A stretch of 64,000 nucleotides of DNA from a virus. The translations under genes and the position numbers were made by a program. Below, one piece after another: positions 15,595 to 23,983 of this stretch. The notes beneath the pieces were generated by a model. It had not been told where the DNA came from. It saw nothing but the letters and a program-made list of their open reading frames with translations, and ran no database searches. Location of the stretch: positions 1-64,000 of IMG/VR virus record IMGVR_UViG_3300031649_000001; one strand, 5' to 3'. Each line of letters begins with the position of its first letter. The stretch's first letter is position 1.

Positions 15595-16008
15595 ATGAGC
15601 ACCAAGAACACGCGCGCCTCCGGCCTCGGCTCGCTGCTCACCAACCCGGCGCCGACGGCCGACGAAGACCCGGACTTCGCAGCCCACCAGGCACGCCAGG
15701 GCGGCGACACGGAGGGCGGGCCCGGACAGGAGGCGGACACCGCCCCGGCGGAGCCCGCCCGGCTGCCCGGCCGCACTCGCACCAGCCGCACCACCGGCGC
15801 CCTGGCCACCCGGGGCGGCGGGGCCGTACTGCCCCGCGAGCGCACCCGGCGCGTCGCCAAAGAGAAGCTGACCGTCCAGATCCCCGCGTCGCTGATCGAC
15901 GCGCTCACCGCCCTGGTCGAGCGCGACGACACCCGCCGCTACGACGAGGTGGAGGACGCGCTGCGTGCCCACTTCGAGAAGAAGGGGATCAAAATCGATG
16001 AGGACTGA
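15595..16008 (+). CDS. Ribbon-helix-helix partition partner (137 aa)
   Basis: ATG 15595 behind GAGAGGAA. The first 85 residues are disordered, Pro/Ala/Arg-rich. The last 45 form a ribbon-helix-helix: strand EKLTVQIPASL, helix IDALTALVERD, turn, helix YDEVEDALRAHFEKKG. In type Ib systems such a protein binds the centromere and stimulates ParA through its flexible N terminus. The binding site is not identified; the dispersed GATCCRCG repeat is one possibility. Confidence 0.75.
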   Translation: MSTKNTRASGLGSLLTNPAPTADEDPDFAAHQARQGGDTEGGPGQEADTAPAEPARLPGRTRTSRTTGALATRGGGAVLPRERTRRVAKEKLTVQIPASLIDALTALVERDDTRRYDEVEDALRAHFEKKGIKIDED

Positions 16009-16013
16009 CCCAT

Positions 16014-16649
16014 ATGTGTGAACGCTGTGAGGGCGGCATCGACCGTCGGATCGAGGTCACCGACGAGACCGCCGGTGCCATGATCCACGAGACGACGCAT
16101 GTCGCCCTCCAGGCGTCGGCCGCCTACGCCAACGGCTGGTACGACGCCGCCCGGGGGTACCTGAGCGACATGACCGACACCTGGGGCGGCCACGGCACGG
16201 TGCGCATGGTCTACGTGTGGGGAGCGGCACGGTTCTTCCTGCCGTCCCCGCCCGGCCGTACCGTCTCGCCGGGGCACCAGGAGATGGCAGACCTGGCCCG
16301 CCGGATGATGGGGGAGGAGCCCGACCCCAAGAAGGTGGCCCGGCTGGTGGCCCAGGGCGACCAGCTCGGCGCCGCCTGCAACGTCATCGCCACGGCCGCC
16401 AGCAAGGGCGACCTGGACACTCTGGCCGACACCGTCAACGAGTTCGGCGAAAGCCAGTCGGCAACGAACGCGCTGCTGCTGACGCTCATGTCGGACGCGG
16501 GCATCCGGCTGCGCCACAGCCGCGACGCCGACGACCAGATGGCGTACGACCTGTTCATGGCGCACGTGCACGCAGACCTCGCCGACGACGACGATGAAGA
16601 CGGCGGCGGGGAGCACAAGGGGGAGGGGACCGGCGGTGCCGATCTTTGA
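16014..16649 (+). CDS. Helical paralogue 1 (211 aa)
   Basis: ATG 16014, weak ribosome site (GAGGACTG). It starts MCERCEGG and continues all-helical. The middle (RMVYVWGAARFFL, then EMADLARRM, LVAQGDQLGAACNVI, LADTVNEF) follows the same plan as the proteins at 16636, 17988 and 18891. The C terminus is an acidic DDDDED tail. The function is unknown. Confidence 0.6.
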   Translation: MCERCEGGIDRRIEVTDETAGAMIHETTHVALQASAAYANGWYDAARGYLSDMTDTWGGHGTVRMVYVWGAARFFLPSPPGRTVSPGHQEMADLARRMMGEEPDPKKVARLVAQGDQLGAACNVIATAASKGDLDTLADTVNEFGESQSATNALLLTLMSDAGIRLRHSRDADDQMAYDLFMAHVHADLADDDDEDGGGEHKGEGTGGADL

Positions 16650-17421
16650 GGCGCAGGACGCCGAAGAGGGGGACTTCCTCGGGCCGGAGCCGCCGCCCGT
16701 GGGCAGCGTGGGCTACCGGCGGGCGATCCTGAACATCTGCGCCACGTGGACCTCCGACGACTACGAGGCCGCCATGAAGCCGGTGTTCCAGTGGCGCGGC
16801 TGGCGGGCCTCCGTGGAGGTGATGTGCGAGCTGATCGGGGCCGCGTCCATCAACTGCCCGGCCTCGTGCGTGGACGCGTTCGGCAACGTGAAGCTGGATT
16901 CCCTCGTCATGGTGATGGACGACGAGGAGATCACCCGGGAGGCTCACGACCTGGCCCCCCGGGTGCACCCCACGCTGCCCCGGCACGAGGCCCTGGCGCT
17001 CTCCATCACCGAGGGCGAGGAGATGCGCGCGCTGATCCTTGACCTGCTCCCGGTGTGGAACCAGGCCGCCACCCTGCTCCGCAAGGCGGAGCGCGTGCAG
17101 GACATGGAGTCGGCACGGGTGCTGTTCACACGCTGGCTGAACACCTACGACAACCGGGTGCAGACGGCGGTCGTGGCCGCCGCCACCACGCACACCTACT
17201 GGCGGTGGCGGGCGCTGCCGCCGGGTGACGAGTGGGTGGAGACGATGCTGGACGACGGGCCCGACGTGTCCGGGTCCATCGCCTGGACGCGCAGCGCCGG
17301 ACTGAACGACATCCGCCGTCAGCAGCCCGGCCTGGTGGACAACTGGGTGGCCCGCTCCATAGAGGCGAGGAAGGGCAGCAAGAGGCGCAAGCGCCGGTGC
17401 ACCTGCAAAAAGGGCCACTGA
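16636..17421 (+). CDS. Helical paralogue 2 with basic Cys/His tail (261 aa)
   Basis: GTG 16636 overlaps the previous gene by 14 nt and uses GGGAGGGGA. The core WRGWRASVEVMCELI, KLDSLVMVMDDEE and LPRHEALALSI is shared with 17988 in the same order. It ends with a very basic KGSKRRKRRCTCKKGH, which could contact nucleic acid. The function is unknown. Confidence 0.6.
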   Translation: MPIFEAQDAEEGDFLGPEPPPVGSVGYRRAILNICATWTSDDYEAAMKPVFQWRGWRASVEVMCELIGAASINCPASCVDAFGNVKLDSLVMVMDDEEITREAHDLAPRVHPTLPRHEALALSITEGEEMRALILDLLPVWNQAATLLRKAERVQDMESARVLFTRWLNTYDNRVQTAVVAAATTHTYWRWRALPPGDEWVETMLDDGPDVSGSIAWTRSAGLNDIRRQQPGLVDNWVARSIEARKGSKRRKRRCTCKKGH

Positions 17422-17428
17422 GCAGGCA

Positions 17429-17483
17429 CGTGAGACACAAGGTTTGTGCACGGAGTGTGACCGTGCTAACCTTGTGTCTCACG
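17429..17483 (+). promoter_or_regulatory. Repressor-type promoter with perfect operator
   Basis: CGTGAGACACAAGG (17429-17442) and CCTTGTGTCTCACG (17470-17483) are exact inverted copies. Between and within them lie TTGTGC (17444-17449), a 17-bp spacer and TAACCT (17467-17472). Confidence 0.8.
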
Positions 17484-17571
17484 TATTTGAGGGGCGGGAA
17501 GGACAGCGAACCGGCAGCACCACCGCCGGACAGCCGGAGTCCACCCGCCGACACCACGACGGAGGAGACCG

Positions 17572-17922
17572 ATGGACGCAGCCGCCCGGCCCGACTGGCT
17601 CAAGGTGACGTGCCGTTCCGTACCCACGCAGATCGAGGGCACCAGCCCCGACGGCGAACACGTCTACTTCCGCTACCGCTGGGGCCACGCCACGCTGGAC
17701 GTCGATGACGTGCAGATCTGGTGCGAGAGCTACGGCCACGACCTGTCCGGCGACATGGACCCCGACCTGGCCATCGCCCTCATCACCGCCCAGCTCGCGG
17801 CCCGCGCCGCCCACCGCGCCGCCCGCGCCGCCCTGCCCGTCGGTGACGTACCCCCGCTCGCCCCGGAAGAGCAGGCCCTGATGGACCGCTGGACCGCCAC
17901 CGTCCCCCCGACACAGGACTGA
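17572..17922 (+). CDS. Hypothetical protein (116 aa)
   Basis: ATG 17572 behind GGAGGAGACC, about 100 nt after the promoter at 17429. It has beta strands up to DVDDVQIWCESYG, then an Ala-rich helix. No family is recognised. A copy-like CCACGCAGATCGAG lies inside the gene near 17622. Confidence 0.6.
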   Translation: MDAAARPDWLKVTCRSVPTQIEGTSPDGEHVYFRYRWGHATLDVDDVQIWCESYGHDLSGDMDPDLAIALITAQLAARAAHRAARAALPVGDVPPLAPEEQALMDRWTATVPPTQD

Positions 17923-17987
17923 CCCGTGCCGCCCCGCCGCCCGCCCGCCGCTCCCGGCTGGCGGGCGGCTGCACATCAAGGAGAGAT

Positions 17988-18788
17988 ATGAGTTCCCTGG
18001 AAGAGTTCTTCGCGGACCTGTTCGGCGAGAACACCAAGGTCGTCCTCGGTGACACCGGCATCGAGGTGGGCTTCAACGAGTTCCTGGACATGGCCACCGG
18101 CGGCGCCTTCGACGACGGGCCGCCCGCGCCCCGCCGCGACAGCCAGGAGTACCGCGAGACCATCACCTACGTCGCCGGGCTGGACCGCCTGGAAGTCGTG
18201 ATCAGCTCCCTCAAGGGGCTGCTGGAGGACTACGGCTGGCGCGGCCCGGTGGACGTGATGGCGGAGTGGATCGCGCAGATCGAACGCAGCCCCATGACCC
18301 GCGACGGCCGGTTCCGCGACATGACCGGCGTGGTGGACCTGGCCACGATCATCGTCATGGACGCCGACGACGAGCAGCGGCTGCGGATCGCCGCCGACAA
18401 GAGGGAGAAGTACACGGCGGAGGAGGGCCTGCCCCCTCACCTGGCGTTCCAGAAGGCCCTGGCCGACACCGACAACGGCATCGACCTCACCCGCCGCTGG
18501 CAGCCGTACCTGCGCGCCGCCCTGTCCGCCGCCCGCACCACCGGCGACCGCCGCGCCGTCGTCGGGGAGCTGTTCCGCGCGCCCGGCCGCAAGGACCCCC
18601 AGGAGCTGATCCAGGGCGCGATGGTGCTGGGCACGGCCGCCTACGGCGTTCGCAACCACGACGCCATGGTCGCCCAGATGGACGCCGTAGCCCCCGGCCG
18701 GGAAGCCAGCCACGACCCCTCCGTAGCCCCCGGCTGGAACAACGGCGGCGGGTACATGCGGCGGACCGCCCTCCGGCGCCGGGGATAA
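17988..18788 (+). CDS. Helical paralogue 3 (266 aa)
   Basis: ATG 17988 behind AAGGAGAG. WRGPVDVMAEWI, VVDLATIIVMDADDE and LPPHLAFQKAL align in order with paralogue 2. The C-terminal half has GDRRAVVGELFR, resembling the GD..aA..lf element of all four paralogues. The function is unknown; the family probably arose by local duplication. Confidence 0.6.
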   Translation: MSSLEEFFADLFGENTKVVLGDTGIEVGFNEFLDMATGGAFDDGPPAPRRDSQEYRETITYVAGLDRLEVVISSLKGLLEDYGWRGPVDVMAEWIAQIERSPMTRDGRFRDMTGVVDLATIIVMDADDEQRLRIAADKREKYTAEEGLPPHLAFQKALADTDNGIDLTRRWQPYLRAALSAARTTGDRRAVVGELFRAPGRKDPQELIQGAMVLGTAAYGVRNHDAMVAQMDAVAPGREASHDPSVAPGWNNGGGYMRRTALRRRG

Positions 18789-18798
18789 CACAACCGAC

Positions 18799-18811
18799 CA
18801 CCCGGCCGGGC
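18799..18811. repeat. Short GC-rich palindromic element
   Basis: CCCGGCCGGGCGG directly upstream of the promoter at 18815. Confidence 0.5.
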
Positions 18812-18814
18812 GGT

Positions 18815-18870
18815 AATGTGACATGTGACTTGCACACGGCATACGCGACCGCTAATCATGGGTAACACAG
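18815..18870 (+). promoter_or_regulatory. Repressor-type promoter, long spacer
   Basis: GTGACATGTGAC then TTGCAC (18828-18833) and TAATCA (18853-18858) with a 19-bp spacer, followed by GGGTAACACAG. It probably drives 18891 onward. Confidence 0.5.
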
Positions 18871-18890
18871 ATACAGAGAGTGAGGCCCTG

Positions 18891-19487
18891 ATGACTACAC
18901 CGCCCGGCCGCACCCCTCACCACGAGGGCGACGGCTGCACCGGCCAGCCCCGCACCGTGGACCCCGACGGCGCCGAAGCCATCCGCTACCGCGCCAAGCG
19001 GCTCATCACCCGCGCCGCGACCGGCGCCTGGCCCGAGGCCGTCATCCACGGGGACTGGGCCGCCGACCACTACGGCCCGCCCGGCGAGTACTTCCTGTCC
19101 ACGCTGCTGGCCGGATACGTCCGCAAGGGCCACCAGCCCCCATCCACGGGGATGGGCGGCCTGCCCGTCCTCGCCCTCACCGTCGGTGATGGCGACCTGG
19201 AGGCCGCCGCACTGTTCGAGTACCTAATCAGCCACCGACGGCTGCACGGGTCCCCCCTCGAACAGTGCGGCGCCCTTCAGGCCGCACGCCTGCCGCTCCA
19301 GAGCTTCCTGATGTTCCTGCACATAGGAGATACGCCCGCCGCCCGGCGCCAGTGGCTGAACGTCTACGACCACGGCAGCGACGCACCCCTCATCCCGCCA
19401 GCATTCGCCACTCTGCTGACGCTGTGGGCCGCCCGCGCCGTGTTCGGTTCCCGCCCTTTGGCCGTCCAGACGGCTCCACTCAACTAG
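18891..19487 (+). CDS. Helical paralogue 4 (198 aa)
   Basis: ATG 18891 behind GAGTGAGG. The helical repeats (AIRYRAKRLITRAATG, LEAAALFEYLI, GDTPAARRQWLNVY) follow the plan of the three upstream paralogues. The first 25 residues are polar and flexible. The function is unknown. Confidence 0.55.
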   Translation: MTTPPGRTPHHEGDGCTGQPRTVDPDGAEAIRYRAKRLITRAATGAWPEAVIHGDWAADHYGPPGEYFLSTLLAGYVRKGHQPPSTGMGGLPVLALTVGDGDLEAAALFEYLISHRRLHGSPLEQCGALQAARLPLQSFLMFLHIGDTPAARRQWLNVYDHGSDAPLIPPAFATLLTLWAARAVFGSRPLAVQTAPLN

Positions 19488-19576
19488 AGGACCGAGCCAT
19501 CATGACGACAGCGACACCGCACGAGGCGCCCAGACGGCCAGCCTGGGAGCCGAAGGTCAACGTCAAGGAGGAACCC

Positions 19577-20614
19577 ATGCGACGCCGCCGCTTCATCGCT
19601 GCCGTCGTCTCCGCCACCGGCGCCGGGTTAGTGCCCGCGTCGCTGGCCGACGCCGCTGTCCAGGCGCCCGACCGGCTCAACGGATCCGTCACGCTCCCCA
19701 CCGCCATAGAGGACATCGCCGCCGACATCTGGCGCACCGGCGCCCGCTACGTGGACCCCGAGTCCGCCCCGGCCCGCGCCGACCTGCTCGACGTCGGGCT
19801 GTGGCAGTGGGCCCAGGCCTGCGTCGCGGCCAACCGCACCAACAAGTCGCGCGGCCCCAACCTGCACCGGCGCGCCCTGGCCGTGGAGGCCGAGGCCGCC
19901 CGCCAGCTCGCCATGATCTACGGAGACCGGCGCAACTTCACCCAGGCCACCAAGATGTACCGGCTCGCGACCGGCGCCGCCCAGCGGGCCGAGAACCCCG
20001 AGCTCGCCGCGACCATCCTCACCGGCCGCGCCTACCTGCCGCTCTACGCAGGCAACCACGACCGCGCCATCAGCAACGCCACCGTCGCCCTGACCACCCT
20101 CCAGGAAGCCGACCGGCCGGGCGGGCGCGCGGCCGTCACCGCCTACGCCCTCCTGGCGCGCTGCTACGCGGCCATAGGCGACACGAAGAGCACCGAGGAG
20201 GCCCTGCGGTCGGCGTACGGCGCGATGGCCCGCTACACCGACGCAGGGAGCGCCAGCCTCCCCGCCGCCCACCACCCCCAGCGCTTCGCCTGGGTCAAGC
20301 TGCGCCTCGCCACGGCCGAGGCATACGCCGCCCTGGGCGACGCCCGCCGCCACGCCAAGGCGTACGACGCCGCCATGAGCGACACCAGCGTCAGCCAGAT
20401 GCACAAGCCGATGCTCGACATGGGCCTCGCCGAAGTCACCACCGACCCCGGCGCCGCCGCCGCCCACGCCCTCACCGTTCTGCGCGGATGGGAGAGGCCC
20501 CCCAACCCGATCGTCGGCCGCGCCCGCAACCTGGCCTGGCGCGCCGCCGACCGCGACCCCCGCAGCGAACCCGTCCAAGACCTCCGCGTCCACCTGCTCA
20601 CCCTCGCCCGATGA
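19577..20614 (+). CDS. TPR protein with RRRRF leader, copy 1 (345 aa)
   Basis: ATG 19577 is chosen for its excellent AAGGAGGA site; ATG 19502 (AGAGGACC) would add 25 residues. It begins MRRRRFIAAVVSATGAG, a twin-arginine-like or hinge segment, then a series of helical pairs with TPR character (ARQLAMIYGDRRNFTQA, YALLARCYAAIGD, AEAYAALGDARRHAKAY). In Streptomyces, similar TPR domains follow an HTH and an RRRxFL segment in one-component regulators; here the HTH is absent. It could be an exported or an intracellular peptide-sensing remnant. Confidence 0.6.
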   Translation: MRRRRFIAAVVSATGAGLVPASLADAAVQAPDRLNGSVTLPTAIEDIAADIWRTGARYVDPESAPARADLLDVGLWQWAQACVAANRTNKSRGPNLHRRALAVEAEAARQLAMIYGDRRNFTQATKMYRLATGAAQRAENPELAATILTGRAYLPLYAGNHDRAISNATVALTTLQEADRPGGRAAVTAYALLARCYAAIGDTKSTEEALRSAYGAMARYTDAGSASLPAAHHPQRFAWVKLRLATAEAYAALGDARRHAKAYDAAMSDTSVSQMHKPMLDMGLAEVTTDPGAAAAHALTVLRGWERPPNPIVGRARNLAWRAADRDPRSEPVQDLRVHLLTLAR

Positions 20615-20646
20615 CCGCCGACCCCGCGCCTTCCAGAGGAGAAGTC

Positions 20647-21729
20647 GTGTACCTCGTGCGCTCCACCACTGCCCCTGTACCCCTCACCGACAAGGACCCG
20701 ATCATCATGCGACGACGCGCTCTCATCGCCGCCGCCCTGGGGCTGACCGGCGCCGCGCTGCCCGCCTGGGCCGCCAGTGCTGCCGAGACCCCCGACTCCG
20801 ACCACACCCACGGCACCGGCTCCTGGGAGGAGAGCTTCGGCCGGGCCCGCCACGAACTCGACTACCTGGCCCACCTGTACGTCACCGAGCCCGGCATGAC
20901 CAACCACGGTGACGTGCGCGACTCCGGTCTGTGGATCTACGCCCAGGCCAACGCCCTCCGCGACGGCGCCCCCACCGGCCGGGCCGCCGAAGCCCGCCGC
21001 CTCGCCGCCGAGGCCGCCGCGTTCGCCGCCGGGTGCTACGTGGACTTCGGCCACATGGGCGCCGCGACCGACCTGTACTCCCGCGCCCACCATGCCGCCG
21101 GGGAGGCCCACCCCGACCTGCGCACGTTCATCAGCGCGCAGGCCAACTGGGTCCCCATGTACTCCGGCAAGTGGCACACGGTGCTGCGCCGCTCGGAGGG
21201 CATCATCGCCGCCGCTGAACGCCACGGCGGTCCCGCTCTGCTCATGGGCTACACGCACCGGGCGAACGCCCGCGCCGTGCTCGGCGACAAGGAAGGTGCC
21301 CGCGATGACCTCGCCGCCGCCCAGGCCAACATCAAGCGCGTGCCCGGCTCCAACGCCCCCCACCACGCCCTCCACTACAGCGCGACCAAGGTCTGGTTCA
21401 GCTCGGCCAACGCCTACGCCGCCCTCGGTGACGGCTTCCGCCAGAGCGACGCCCAGCACCGGGCCCTCGAAGACCCGACGCTGGGCTGGATGGACCGGCA
21501 GCTCATGAGGATCGGCCAGGCCACGCTGGACCCGGACCCGGAGATGGCCGCGCACCGCATCCGCTTCCAGCTCATCTCCATCCCCGGGGATGGCTTCGCC
21601 TACTGCGTGAAGGCCGACGCGGAGAAGGCTCTCGCCCGCCTCAAGGCCAAGCAGCTCACCCGGCGCAACGCCACCGGCCGTGAGGTGCACGCCCTGGGGC
21701 AGTACCTGAGCACCGTCCAGGTCGCCTGA
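20647..21729 (+). CDS. TPR protein with RRRAL leader, copy 2 (360 aa)
   Basis: GTG 20647 behind GAGGAGAAG; ATG 20707 (MRRRALIAAALGLTGAA) lacks a ribosome site, so the 20-residue extension is probably real. TPR-like helices follow (AGCYVDFGHMGAATDLY, GYTHRANARAVLGDKEGA, ANAYAALGDGFRQ). It is a diverged tandem paralogue of the preceding gene. The stop overlaps the next start (TGATGG). Confidence 0.6.
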   Translation: MYLVRSTTAPVPLTDKDPIIMRRRALIAAALGLTGAALPAWAASAAETPDSDHTHGTGSWEESFGRARHELDYLAHLYVTEPGMTNHGDVRDSGLWIYAQANALRDGAPTGRAAEARRLAAEAAAFAAGCYVDFGHMGAATDLYSRAHHAAGEAHPDLRTFISAQANWVPMYSGKWHTVLRRSEGIIAAAERHGGPALLMGYTHRANARAVLGDKEGARDDLAAAQANIKRVPGSNAPHHALHYSATKVWFSSANAYAALGDGFRQSDAQHRALEDPTLGWMDRQLMRIGQATLDPDPEMAAHRIRFQLISIPGDGFAYCVKADAEKALARLKAKQLTRRNATGREVHALGQYLSTVQVA

Positions 21730-22019
21730 TGGAAGGCGCCCCGCTCTACTCCGTCGCGGTCGGTGCCGGGCTTCAGGTGGTGCTGATGCTCGTGTCCGTG
21801 TGCGCGCCCCGGCGCGTGGGGGCCGGGACGTTCTACCGGCTTTCGGCCGTCATCCAGTTCTTCGTGATGGGCGCGCTGGCCGGGGCGGGCACCTGGTGGG
21901 CGCTTATGCCCGGCGGCATCGCGGTGGCCTTCGCCGTCGCCGCCTGGACCGTCCCCGCCCGCGAGCGGCGGAACGCCCACCTGGCCTCCCTGATCCACGC
22001 AGATAGGACCGACCCCTGA
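21729..22019 (+). CDS. Small membrane protein 1 (96 aa)
   Basis: ATG 21729 overlaps the previous stop. Three hydrophobic segments (about 6-26, 38-58 and 60-76), then a basic tail ending LIHADRTDP that is encoded by the repeat preceding the next gene. First of three adjacent small membrane proteins; a role in superinfection exclusion or export is conceivable but unproven. Confidence 0.65.
   Translation: MEGAPLYSVAVGAGLQVVLMLVSVCAPRRVGAGTFYRLSAVIQFFVMGALAGAGTWWALMPGGIAVAFAVAAWTVPARERRNAHLASLIHADRTDP
21992..22004 (+). repeat. Start-associated repeat, before 22019
   Basis: GATCCACGCAGAT then AGGACCGACCCCTG and ATG 22019. The copy lies inside the coding end of the upstream gene. Confidence 0.85.
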
Positions 22020-22306
22020 TGACCCTCGACGAGAACGCGCTGGTGGCGCTGCTGGTGGCCGGAGCCGTCGTGCTCTGGCTCGCCCTGCGCGGCGGCCACG
22101 CGCACACCTTCTTCACCGTCGGCACTCTGGTGTACGGAGCGCTGACCGTGGCCGCCTGGTACACCGACTGGCCCCTCGCCTTCCAGTACTGGTCGATGCT
22201 CGCCCTGCTGGCCGTCGCCACCGGAGTGTCGGCGTGGCGCTGGTACGGCACCCGGGCCCGGCCGGGATGGTGGGGCGGAGCCCACGAGCGCATCGAGCAG
22301 ACATGA
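22019..22306 (+). CDS. Small membrane protein 2 (95 aa)
   Basis: ATG 22019 in a TGATG overlap. Three membrane segments (about 7-25, 30-50 and 54-74), followed by a Trp/Gly-rich tail (ARPGWWGGAHE). The family is not recognised. Confidence 0.65.
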   Translation: MTLDENALVALLVAGAVVLWLALRGGHAHTFFTVGTLVYGALTVAAWYTDWPLAFQYWSMLALLAVATGVSAWRWYGTRARPGWWGGAHERIEQT

Positions 22307-22323
22307 CAGGGGAGGTCTACGCC

Positions 22324-22596
22324 ATGATGTGGCCCCTCTCCTTTCCGGCCGTCGCGGTGGTGGCCGTCGTCACGCTCGCTGCAAGCTCGCTGTCCGCCCT
22401 CAGGGCGTACAGGATGCGCGTCTTGACGGAGGGTGCTCTTCTGTCGGGGAACCCGGCTGCGGTGGCCGCTACGGAGCGTCGCGTCCGCCGGGCCCGCCAC
22501 CAGCACCTCACCTACGCCGTCCCGGTGGTCCTCATCGGGATTGCTCTGCTGGCCACGCAGGCTGTCGCGACCTTCGTGATGGCGCTGTCGCGTTAA
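22324..22596 (+). CDS. Small membrane protein 3 (90 aa)
   Basis: ATG 22324 follows GGGGAGG by 8 nt; ATG 22303 overlaps the previous stop and is the alternative. Two membrane segments (about 2-26 and 62-88) flank a basic loop (ERRVRRARHQH). The family is unknown. A strong terminator follows. Confidence 0.65.
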   Translation: MMWPLSFPAVAVVAVVTLAASSLSALRAYRMRVLTEGALLSGNPAAVAATERRVRRARHQHLTYAVPVVLIGIALLATQAVATFVMALSR

Positions 22597-22611
22597 CACA
22601 ACCGGCAGGTG

Positions 22612-22642
22612 ACGCCCCGGTGACACGCCGTCACCGGGGCGT
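22612..22642 (+). terminator. Terminator after the membrane-protein operon
   Basis: ACGCCCCGGTGAC, loop ACGCC, GTCACCGGGGCGT: a perfect 13-bp stem. Confidence 0.8.
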
Positions 22643-22695
22643 ACTTACACCGAAAACCCTGGATACTCCTGCACCGAACGGGTGACAATAAGGGC

Positions 22696-23067
22696 ATGAC
22701 CATAACGACGAACGACCCGGAGGGCATGGCGCCGCTCATCGCGGTCGCCGACCTGCGCGCGTTCGCCCTGGAGATGCGACTCAAGTTCGCGGACGGGCAG
22801 CGCATGTCCGTCCGCGACAGTGACGTGGTCCATGCGGTCGACACCGAGCGCTGGCTGATGAATGAGCTGGTGCCGCAGCCGCTGTGCCACACCCCGGTCT
22901 ACGGCTGGTCGCCCGGCTCGCTGCGGGCCGTCCGCAAGCCGGTCAACTGCCAGAAGTGCCGCCACATCCTGAAGGCGCCGGACGAGATCCTGCTCCCGTA
23001 CGGTGAGTTCCAGCCCGCCCTTTTCACGTACGTGCCGCCCAAGGAGCGGCCCGTGGACGTGACCTGA
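22696..23067 (+). CDS. Hypothetical protein with CxxC (123 aa)
   Basis: ATG 22696 behind AAGGGC. The N-terminal half is helical. A CQKC at about residues 94-97, with an earlier Cys-His (PLCHTPVYGW), could form a metal site. No family is recognised. Confidence 0.6.
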   Translation: MTITTNDPEGMAPLIAVADLRAFALEMRLKFADGQRMSVRDSDVVHAVDTERWLMNELVPQPLCHTPVYGWSPGSLRAVRKPVNCQKCRHILKAPDEILLPYGEFQPALFTYVPPKERPVDVT

Positions 23068-23081
23068 GCCCACGGAGCCCC

Positions 23082-23456
23082 GTGACCGACCCGACCGACT
23101 ACATCCCGAACCCGTACTTCGGTGAGCCCTGGGACTCGCCGTTCTGCGACACCGCTCCCCGCACCGGCACGCCGGTGGGGGAGCGGTGCGGTTTCTGCAC
23201 CGACCCCATCCAGGACGGCGACCGGGGGATCATCACCCCGGCCATCCTGGCGGGCGGCCAGCCGGGCGCCGTGCCGTGGCATCACGAGTGCTGGATGCGG
23301 CAGGTCGCCGGGTCCCCGTTCCATCTGCGCGGACAGTGCTCGTGCCACGGCGGGGAGAACTTCGACGCCCGCAACGCAACCGAACGACGCGCCGAAGCGG
23401 GCGCCTCCTACGACCTCATCCGCCAGATGGGCGGTAGCGTGCCGGACGGCGGGTGA
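23082..23456 (+). CDS. Putative zinc-binding protein (124 aa)
   Basis: GTG 23082 with GGAG upstream. CGFCTDPIQDGDRGII followed by PWHHECW is the CxxC...HxxC pattern of a small zinc finger; a second Cys/His group (GQCSCHGG) follows. Similar small zinc proteins are common in actinophages. The function is unknown. Confidence 0.65.
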   Translation: MTDPTDYIPNPYFGEPWDSPFCDTAPRTGTPVGERCGFCTDPIQDGDRGIITPAILAGGQPGAVPWHHECWMRQVAGSPFHLRGQCSCHGGENFDARNATERRAEAGASYDLIRQMGGSVPDGG

Positions 23457-23551
23457 ACCCCCCCTCGTCCGCCGATCTGCATCAGGCCCCCGGCCGTGCG
23501 GCTGTCCGTCCCCCCGGCAGCCGTCCGACCGGGGGCCTGCGCACTTTCCCG

Positions 23552-23602
23552 GTCCGCGCAGATCATCCGGCGGGTCGGCCGCCCGGCCGCCCGCCCGCCC
23601 GG
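23552..23602. repeat. Start-associated repeat plus GC-rich element
   Basis: GTCCGCGCAGAT (23552-23563) is followed by GGCCGCCCGGCCGCCCG-type sequence (23577-23602) before the HTH gene at 23616. Confidence 0.6.
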
Positions 23603-23615
23603 CATCATGCGCCCT

Positions 23616-23885
23616 ATGGGAGCTGACGACCGCTTCCCGCCGCCGCGCCTGACCGACGACGACCGGGCCCGGCTGGCCCTGGAAGCCCTGGGGGACGGCA
23701 CGGCCACCCGGCTGCGGATGCTGACGGGCTGGTCGGTGGACGACATGGCCCGCGCCTGCAACGTCCCCACGTGGCGCCTGGCGCTCTGGGAGGCGGGCGC
23801 CGGGGCCCCGGCGCCCGCGACGGCTGTAAAGCTCTGGAAGGTACTCGTGCGAGCCTGCACGACCCCGCCGCCCGGCGCTCCCTGA
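23616..23885 (+). CDS. Small HTH (XRE-like) protein (89 aa)
   Basis: ATG 23616 has no clear ribosome site, so translation may be leaderless or start at ATG 23607. TRLRMLTGWSVDDMARACN followed by VPTWRLALWEAG is the helix-turn-helix of the Cro/CI type, with a third helix (ATAVKLWKVLVRA). It is a candidate phage regulator and could be the reader of one of the operator families, but nothing ties it to a specific site. Confidence 0.6.
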   Translation: MGADDRFPPPRLTDDDRARLALEALGDGTATRLRMLTGWSVDDMARACNVPTWRLALWEAGAGAPAPATAVKLWKVLVRACTTPPPGAP

Positions 23886-23967
23886 CAGGGGGCGGGGCCG
23901 CGTGTCCGTCACGGAGCGCATCGGATCAGTCACCTAGAGCTATCTTCGGGTAGAGGCGAACCCCCCT

Positions 23968-23980
23968 GATCCACGGAGAT
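23968..23980 (+). repeat. Start-associated repeat, before 23984
   Basis: GATCCACGGAGAT (one C-to-G change) ending 3 nt before ATG 23984, where GGAGAT itself serves as ribosome site. Confidence 0.75.
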
Positions 23981-23983
23981 CCG

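Noticed and set aside
19577-21729. Twin-arginine export of the TPR proteins as established
   Set aside because: RRRRF/RRRAL is preceded by probable extra N-terminal residues and the hydrophobic core is short; the segment may be the hinge known from HTH-TPR regulators.
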